Positions 58,785 through 63,809 of a stretch of 63,809 nucleotides of DNA are shown one piece after another. The position numbers and the translations under genes are program-made. Source of the stretch: an uncultured Phycisphaerales bacterium (GTDB lineage Bacteria; Planctomycetota; Phycisphaerae; Phycisphaerales; UBA1924). The DNA lies in NCBI GenBank assembly GCA_937871915.1, contig CALMPG010000077.1, positions 1 to 63,809 of the forward strand, read 5' to 3'. Every line of letters begins with the position of its first letter. Within the stretch, counting starts at the first letter, position 1. The notes under the pieces were generated by a model. That model was not told the DNA's origin and searched no databases. It was given only the letters and a program-made list of their open reading frames with translations.

Positions 58785-58813
58785 TTGAATCCCCCCTCGC
58801 CCCGCCCTACACT
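58785..58813 (+). promoter_or_regulatory. Promoter of tRNA-fMet
   Basis: TTGAAT (58785-58790), a 17-bp spacer and TACACT (58808-58813). The tRNA starts 13 bases downstream of the -10. Confidence 0.7.
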
Positions 58814-58825
58814 CGCCCCATTGAT

Positions 58826-58899
<74 letters not shown>

Positions 58900-58904
58900 T
58901 TGCC

Positions 58905-58940
58905 GGGCCGGTTGCGAAAGCAGCCGGCCCTTTGGTTTTC
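58905..58940 (+). terminator. Terminator after tRNA-fMet
   Basis: GGGCCGG (58905-58911) and CCGGCCC (58924-58930) form the stem with a GAAA-like loop, followed by TTTGGTTTT. Confidence 0.75.
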
Positions 58941-59245
58941 AGGGAACGCTGCCGAGAGACTTCGGCGGTGGTTTCGCTTTTGGGCCCACGTTGCGAAGGG
59001 TTCGCCGGGCGGGTCGCCCGCGGGGCGGGTCTCTGTCCGACAGCATGGCCATGACCGGTTCTGGCCGGTTCGGGCCTCAAGGGGCGCGATTGTGGTCCAG
59101 AGTCGCTTGTCGTACCAGTCTCTTGGCCGGCACGCCTTCCAAGCACCAAGATCGAAACCAAATGGCCCATTCTGTAGCTGTCCTGGTGTTGGGCTGGCGT
59201 TCCGTAACGACTTTCGCGACTTCGTGCTCGTTTTGAGGAGCCGCG
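58941..59245. other. Intergenic region, no larger gene seen
   Basis: About 300 bp between the tRNA terminator and the 24-residue reading frame. Frames of 80-130 residues on both strands lack start signals and family resemblance. Confidence 0.4.
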
Positions 59246-59320
59246 ATGGACCAGCCAAAGGCGACAACCCGGCCCGATGGCTACTCGGCCCTTCTGGACA
59301 GATACGCGATCCACCGTTAG
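59246..59320 (+). CDS. Candidate 24-residue small protein
   Basis: The reading frame MDQPKATTRPDGYSALLDRY plus A-I-H-R starts at ATG 59246, five bases after a consensus GAGGAG. Its stop is followed after five bases by a hairpin terminator. The tight packing of ribosome binding site, tiny frame and terminator looks like a small-protein gene or a leader peptide. It could also be the truncated start of a lost gene. No family recognised. Confidence 0.45.
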   Translation: MDQPKATTRPDGYSALLDRYAIHR

Positions 59321-59325
59321 AAGTG

Positions 59326-59360
59326 AACGCCCCGACCGCAAGGCCGGGGCGTTTGCGTTT
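59326..59360 (+). terminator. Hairpin terminator after the 24-residue frame
   Basis: AACGCCCCGACC / GGCCGGGGCGTT with a GCAA loop, then TGCGTTT. The stem is strong and the T-tract interrupted. Confidence 0.65.
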
Positions 59361-59510
59361 CCGGGGCGGGTCTTGCCGAATCGCTCGGGATGCCCGCCCG
59401 AGGGTTGGATTGGGATGCGTAGCCAGCGGCTCGAGACGCCTGCCGCGAGGGCCGACGGCGGGCGGAGAAGAGGGGAGGAAGGCGGGGTCGATCCGCGGCG
59501 CGGGCCAGAG

Positions 59511-60281
59511 TCACTTCCGCTTCGGCTTGCTCGCGCCGTTGGCGCCCAACGCCTTCTTCTGCATCTCGAACGTGGGGAACGCCGACGCGCCCGGCGTGCG
59601 CGTCCCCGCCGGCGTATTCCGCGCATCGTCCCACATCCGGAACCCGCCCTTGAAGGCGTTGGCGTTGTCGCCGGCGCGGCAGCCCTTGGGTAGCGCCCTG
59701 AGGTGGTGGATGTTGCCGCCGCCCAGCACCACATCGTCGGGCTGGAGGGCCGCGATGAGGCGGGCGACGGCGTCGTCGACGCAGCGCCGCCATTTCTTCT
59801 TCCCGAGGCGATCCAGCCCCCGGAGGCCCACGGAGTGCTCGAACGTCTTCTTCCGGTAGGGAAGGTGGCCCAGCTCCATCGGCGCGACGATGCCGCCCAC
59901 GATCATGGCCGATCCGAGCCCGGCGCCGAGGCCCAGGAAGAGCATGTTCCCGCCCCCCTTGTAGCTGCCCAGGGCCTGCATCGCCGCATCGTTGATGATC
60001 CTGACGGGGCGTCCGAAGCCGGTGGCGAAGTCGAACCCGACCCATCCGGGCGCGAGGTTGTGCGGCTCCGCCGCCGGGCGGCCGCGAAGCACGGGGCCGG
60101 GGTAGCCCATCGAGACCACGTCGAACGACCACCCGTTCGCGGCCTTGAGGACCCCGGCGACCATCGCCGCGGCGGTCATCTCGGGCCCCGAGACAAACTC
60201 GCGGCGGGAGGTGCGGCCGCTCGCCAGGAGCTTGACGTGCGTGCCGCCCACATCAACGACCAGGACTCGGGGCTTCGTCAT
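59511..60281 (-). CDS. ppgK: Polyphosphate glucokinase (ROK family)
   Basis: The 256-residue ROK-type kinase has an ATP/polyphosphate loop [31 protein letters not shown] and the substrate motif [28 protein letters not shown] and [13 protein letters not shown] match the polyphosphate glucokinase group, which phosphorylates glucose using polyphosphate or ATP. It overlaps zwf by four bases, so the pathway glucose to glucose-6-phosphate is coupled to the oxidative pentose phosphate pathway. The C-terminal tail (Lys-rich) is not conserved. Confidence 0.85.
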   Translation of the reverse strand: MTKPRVLVVDVGGTHVKLLASGRTSRREFVSGPEMTAAAMVAGVLKAANGWSFDVVSMGYPGPVLRGRPAAEPHNLAPGWVGFDFATGFGRPVRIINDAAMQALGSYKGGGNMLFLGLGAGLGSAMIVGGIVAPMELGHLPYRKKTFEHSVGLRGLDRLGKKKWRRCVDDAVARLIAALQPDDVVLGGGNIHHLRALPKGCRAGDNANAFKGGFRMWDDARNTPAGTRTPGASAFPTFEMQKKALGANGASKPKRK

Positions 60282-61675
60282 CGGGTGGCCCTCGGGGCGG
60301 CGGGGTTGTGCCAAGCGCCGTCGTGGGCGATGAGGATGTCGGCCTGCCCGGGTCCCCAGGAGCCGCGGCGGTAGGGGACCGCACGCGCGTGGCGCTTGAG
60401 GACGGGATCGACGACGGCCCACGCGGCCTCGACGGCGTCCTCGCGCGTGAAGAGCGCCCCGTCGCCGGCCATGGCATCGCCGAGCAGGCGCTCGTAGGGC
60501 ATCTCTTCGCCCGGCTCCTCTTCGAGCAGGTACAGCTCCTTCTGTTCGCCGACGAACTCCTTGCCCATGCGCTTCACACGGGCGGCGAGGGCGATCGCGG
60601 AGCGCGGCGAGAGGCGGAATCGCAGGTAGTTGGTCCGGCCGCGGCCGGGGGCCGAGTCCGCGAAGAGCGCCTGCGGGGGCGGTTTGAGTTCAACCATGAT
60701 CTCCGCGGCCGTCTCGGTGAGGCACTTGCCCGAGCGCAGGTACCAGGGGACACCGTTCCAGCGCCAGGTGTCGATGAAGAGGCGCATGGCGCAGAAGGTC
60801 TCGACATCTGAGTTTTTCGCGACGCCGGGCTCGGTGCGATAGCCGGCGTACTGGCCACGCACGACGTCGGTCGATCGCACGGGACGCATGGCCTTGAAGA
60901 CGCGGGCCTTCTCGTTGTGGACGGCCTCGAACCCTCGATAGGAGGGCGGCTCCATCGCCAGCAGCGCGACGACCTCGAAGAGGTGGTTCTCGATGACGTC
61001 GCGCAGGCAGCCGGCGGTCTCGTAGAACGCGCCGCGGTTCTGGACGCCGAACTTCTCGGCGAGGGTGATCTGCACGCTGGCGATGTGGTCTCTGTTCCAG
61101 ATCGGCTCGAGGAACGAGTTGGCGAAGCGGAAGTAGAGGATGTTCATGATCGCTTCCTTGCCGAGGAAGTGATCGATGCGGAAGATCGCCTTTTCCGGGA
61201 AGACCTCGTGGGCGACGGCGTTGAGGCTTCGCGCGGAGGCGAGGTCACGCCCGAAGGGCTTCTCGACGATGACCCTGGCGCCGTCGGCCAGGCCCGCGGC
61301 GCCGATGCCGCGGATGACGGTCGCGAAGAGGGAGGGCGGGATGGCCAGGTAGTGGGCGGGGCGCCTGGACTTGCCGAGCGCCCGCTTGAGCGCGGCGAAG
61401 GTGGCCGCGTCGTTGTAGTCGCCGCTGACGTATTGGAGCCGGGACAGGAAGTCTTTCAGGGCGCGCGTGTCGTCGATCCCGCCGGCGTGGCGGAGGCTGT
61501 CCTTCACGCGGGTGTGCAGGCGTTCGATGCTCCACTCGGGGAAGGCGACGCCGATGACGGGGAGCTTGAGCGCGCCCCGCTTGGCCAGGGCGTACAGCGC
61601 GGGGAAGATCCGCTTGTGGGCGAGGTCGCCGGTTGCACCGAAGACCACCAGCGCATCGGAGTGGGAGGTAGCCAT
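60278..61675 (-). CDS. zwf: Glucose-6-phosphate 1-dehydrogenase
   Basis: The 465-residue enzyme oxidises glucose-6-phosphate to 6-phosphogluconolactone and makes NADPH. It has the cofactor motif [33 protein letters not shown], the active-site [19 protein letters not shown] and later NYLRFRLSP. It starts at the base after the gnd stop and overlaps ppgK by four bases. The operon therefore reads gnd, zwf, ppgK. No lactonase (pgl) gene is visible nearby. Confidence 0.96.
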   Translation of the reverse strand: MATSHSDALVVFGATGDLAHKRIFPALYALAKRGALKLPVIGVAFPEWSIERLHTRVKDSLRHAGGIDDTRALKDFLSRLQYVSGDYNDAATFAALKRALGKSRRPAHYLAIPPSLFATVIRGIGAAGLADGARVIVEKPFGRDLASARSLNAVAHEVFPEKAIFRIDHFLGKEAIMNILYFRFANSFLEPIWNRDHIASVQITLAEKFGVQNRGAFYETAGCLRDVIENHLFEVVALLAMEPPSYRGFEAVHNEKARVFKAMRPVRSTDVVRGQYAGYRTEPGVAKNSDVETFCAMRLFIDTWRWNGVPWYLRSGKCLTETAAEIMVELKPPPQALFADSAPGRGRTNYLRFRLSPRSAIALAARVKRMGKEFVGEQKELYLLEEEPGEEMPYERLLGDAMAGDGALFTREDAVEAAWAVVDPVLKRHARAVPYRRGSWGPGQADILIAHDGAWHNPAAPRATR

Positions 61676-62707
61676 TTAGTCCCGGCCCTCCGCGGTCGCT
61701 TCCCGCTCGTGGTGCCCGCCGAACTCGAAGCGGAGGGCCGAGAGCATCCGGTTGGCGAAGTCGGCCCGGGCGCGAGAACTGAACCGCTCGTAGAGCGCGG
61801 CGCTCAGAACGGGAGCCGGGATCGACTCCTCGAGCGCCGCGGCGATCGTCCAGCGCCCCTCGCCGGAGTCCGACACTCTTCCCGCGTACTTGTCGAGCTC
61901 GGGATTCTCCAGCAGTGCCGCCGCGGTGAGATCGAGCAGCCACGAGGCGATGACCGTGCCGCGCCGCCAGACCTCGGCGATGTCGGCCAGGTTCAGGTCG
62001 TACTGGTAGAACTCGGGGTGACGCAGCGGCGTGGTCTCGGCACTCTCCTCGCGTCGCTGTTTCCCGACGTTGGCGTGGCGGAGGATGTTCATTCCCTCCG
62101 CGTACGCGGCCATCAGCCCGTACTCGATCCCGTTGTGCACCATCTTCACGAAGTGGCCCGCCCCGGACGGCCCGCAGTGCAGGTAGCCCTTCTCGGCCGT
62201 CCCGCCGACCTCGGCCCTGCCCGGAGTTCGCGCCGCCGACCCCGCGCCGGGCGCGAGCGCGGCAAATATCGGGTCCAGGCGCTCGGCCGCCGCTTTGTCC
62301 CCGCCGATCATCAGGCAGTAGCCGCGCTCCATCCCCCACACGCCCCCACTCGTGCCGACATCGAGGTAGTGGATGCCGTTGCCTTTGAGTTCCTTCGCGC
62401 GCCGGATGTCGTCGTGGTAGTACGAGTTGCCGCCGTCCACGAGCACATCGTCCTTCTCCAGCAGCGGGACGAACGTCTTGAGCGTCGCGTCCACGGCGGC
62501 CGCGGGAACCATCATCCACGCTGCGCGGGGCTTGCTCAGCCGCCTCGCAAAGTCTTCGGGCGAGCTTGCGGCGATGGCGCCCTCCCTGGCAAGCGCCCGC
62601 GCCGCCTCGGGTCGGACGTCGTACACGACGCACTGATGGCCGGCCTTCGTTAGGCGACGCACCATGTTCGTGCCCATCCGGCCCAATCCGATCATTCCCA
62701 GTTGCAT
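61676..62707 (-). CDS. gnd: 6-phosphogluconate dehydrogenase, decarboxylating (short form)
   Basis: The 343-residue protein is the short GndA/YqeC-type enzyme. The NAD(P) motif is [17 protein letters not shown], followed by [30 protein letters not shown] and the catalytic [16 protein letters not shown]. It makes ribulose-5-phosphate, CO2 and NAD(P)H. GGAG six bases before ATG 62707 supports this start. It is the first gene of the gnd-zwf-ppgK operon. Confidence 0.94.
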   Translation of the reverse strand: MQLGMIGLGRMGTNMVRRLTKAGHQCVVYDVRPEAARALAREGAIAASSPEDFARRLSKPRAAWMMVPAAAVDATLKTFVPLLEKDDVLVDGGNSYYHDDIRRAKELKGNGIHYLDVGTSGGVWGMERGYCLMIGGDKAAAERLDPIFAALAPGAGSAARTPGRAEVGGTAEKGYLHCGPSGAGHFVKMVHNGIEYGLMAAYAEGMNILRHANVGKQRREESAETTPLRHPEFYQYDLNLADIAEVWRRGTVIASWLLDLTAAALLENPELDKYAGRVSDSGEGRWTIAAALEESIPAPVLSAALYERFSSRARADFANRMLSALRFEFGGHHEREATAEGRD

Positions 62708-62794
62708 AGACGGCTCCATGAACACTCGTCGGACAGGCACACGCGACCCGCAGCTTCGGCGCGTGGTGCGACACGCGGTTGCGGCACACACCCG

Positions 62795-63013
62795 TCAGCG
62801 TTGCGCGCCGTGTGCGGCCGCGGGTTCCCCCGTCGCCCGAACCCAATCCGCGAGCGAGTTCTCCGGGCCGTCGGTCCGGCGTTGAGAGAGTAGATGGGCA
62901 CGGAGGCGGAGGCGGCCTACGACGCGACGACCGTTGCGATCAACGGTGCCACCGGGGGTGTGCCGGGGCTCGGTGGACGCGGAGTGCGGCGTGTGACGAT
63001 TGGGATGTGCCAT
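62795..63013 (-). CDS. Small DUF2934-like protein
   Basis: A 72-residue frame with AGGA eight bases before ATG 63013. The middle LRAHLLSQRRTDGPENSLAD and following W-V-R-A resemble the DUF2934 pattern (aromatic/Leu helix, G-x-x-x-x-L-x-D-W-x-x-A-E). The N-terminus is His/Pro-rich. It lies 87 bp upstream of gnd on the same strand. DUF2934 proteins are of unknown function. Confidence 0.4.
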   Translation of the reverse strand: MAHPNRHTPHSASTEPRHTPGGTVDRNGRRVVGRLRLRAHLLSQRRTDGPENSLADWVRATGEPAAAHGAQR

Positions 63014-63379
63014 GGAACGTTCCTGCGCGGGAAGTGACGCGACGGCATACATTATTCATCCTCCGGGGAAGGTCCGAGGGGATGGGCCGAGGAGAGAAAG
63101 CCGGAGATGCTCCGTGTCCGTCTCGACTGGTCACATGCTGGCTCGCTGGTTCGCCCACCTCAATGAGCATCGTTCCCCAATCCGCCTCGGGCGTGGGTGC
63201 AACCTGTTCTTTTCCACGCCTTGCGCGGCGGCGATCCGCCCGTGGAGTCGCAATCGAGTCGGAACCGTGCGGTCGATTGGGGAAGCGTCCGCATGGAGCG
63301 CTCCATCCGCGTCCGCAATGCTCTTCGGATAGCGGCCGAGCCGCCGGCGGGGTGTAGGGGCGTCCACCGGAGTGTACCA
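63014..63379. other. Intergenic region between divergent genes
   Basis: About 365 bp holding the start regions of the small minus-strand gene and the rightmost membrane protein. A less GC-rich stretch (around 63042-63063, ACATTATTCATCC) may hold a promoter. No gene recognised. Confidence 0.4.
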
Positions 63380-63809
63380 ATGCCTCGACCACGGCTTCTT
63401 TCTCCTCTTGCGGGCGTGCTCGTGAGCTTCATGGTGCTCGTCGCGCTCTTTTCGCTGTTTGTGGACGGGACGACATCGGGGCGCGGCATCCCGATTCTGT
63501 ACCTCGTGTTTGTGATGATGGCGCTGTTCTTCCTGTTGGGGTCGATGGGCTCCGAGGCCGGGCGGCACTCCGCCTCGATGCCGGGCGGCTCGGCCGGCGT
63601 GCCCGTACCTCCGGCCCCGCCGGACATCCAGGTCGCCGATCTGATGACCGATGCGACGCAGCGCCGGGTCGGCCCCGGGCTTGTGGTCGAAGGGCAGTTG
63701 CGCGGGTCTCCGGCCGATGCAGCCCGGACGCTGGCGCAGCGGTTCCAGGGCAGTGGGTGGACGCCGCTGCTCACCGAGAGCGAGCGGGGCGGGGGGGGTG
63801 GGGGGAGTG
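63380..63809 (+). CDS. Membrane protein, N-terminal part (site-2-protease-like), truncated
   Basis: The frame is open to the end of the window. Two membrane segments (SFMVLVALFSLFVDG and PILYLVFVMMALFFLLGSMG) are followed by a Pro/Gly linker and a small domain, VVEGQLRGSPADAARTLAQR then FQGSGWTPLLTES. That domain resembles the cystatin-like domain preceding the metalloprotease part of some site-2-protease-family proteins. The catalytic HExxH would lie beyond the window. GGAG seven bases before ATG 63380 supports the start. The last ~25 bases are G-rich and doubtful. Confidence 0.55.
   Translation, partial: MPRPRLLSPLAGVLVSFMVLVALFSLFVDGTTSGRGIPILYLVFVMMALFFLLGSMGSEAGRHSASMPGGSAGVPVPPAPPDIQVADLMTDATQRRVGPGLVVEGQLRGSPADAARTLAQRFQGSGWTPLLTESERGGGGGGS

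Noticed and set aside
62779..63357. A 192-residue plus-strand frame between gnd and the last gene
   Set aside because: No ribosome binding site, Arg/Ser/Pro-rich composition and no family; the small minus-strand frame is the better candidate.

Overview
This is a 63.8-kb, very GC-rich bacterial contig, most likely from a planctomycete of the Phycisphaerae/Phycisphaerales type. The evidence is: paired C-terminal dockerin-like repeats ending W-F-x-x-C-P on two large exported proteins; the 53-residue small basic protein typical of Planctomycetes-Verrucomicrobia-Chlamydiae; a DUF2007-plus-zinc-ribbon membrane protein; and many exported proteins of unknown role. Both ends run into G homopolymer, which looks like assembly artefact, so the outermost genes are truncated.

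Layout. 0-5.5 kb: end of an ABC exporter, recG (invaded by repeats), a DUF971 protein, pyrF and a solitary nuoI-like gene. 5.5-11 kb: planctomycete-specific genes, a class I aminotransferase, an exported protein with a Cys/His/Asp arrangement, and a CoA-transferase subunit. 11-14.5 kb: fliS and an enlarged fliD. 15-19 kb: a histidine kinase/OmpR regulator pair and dps. 19.5-24.8 kb: two adjacent OPT transporters and a saccharopine-dehydrogenase-like enzyme. 25-32.4 kb: a DEAD-box RNA helicase, an MmgE/PrpD-HEPN-BolA-like operon and a second saccharopine-dehydrogenase-like gene. 32.4-38.2 kb: a 1262-residue exported repeat protein, a DinB protein and a protein of unknown function. 38.3-44.4 kb: a candidate non-coding RNA, purD, and tig between aguB and aguA (agmatine to putrescine). 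44.5-48.8 kb: a hybrid histidine kinase with an HD-GYP response regulator.

48.9-54.9 kb is a long leftward series: dnaG, rpoD, hicB, hicA, rtcB. A HicA-type RNA endonuclease overlaps by one base the start of the RNA-repair ligase RtcB, directly behind the housekeeping sigma factor. 55.3-58.9 kb: acylphosphatase, two unknowns, clpX and an initiator tRNA. 59.2-62.7 kb: a tiny reading frame, then gnd-zwf-ppgK, a compact oxidative pentose phosphate operon.

The most interesting points are the HicBA-RtcB coupling; the HEPN/BolA-like pair; several families of short dispersed repeats at gene ends, two of them inserted in frame in recG; a frequent arrangement with a TANNNT-like -10 box only 5-8 bases before the start codon, suggesting leaderless mRNAs; and an orphan promoter-terminator pair before purD. 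All calls come from reading the sequence; no database search was run.
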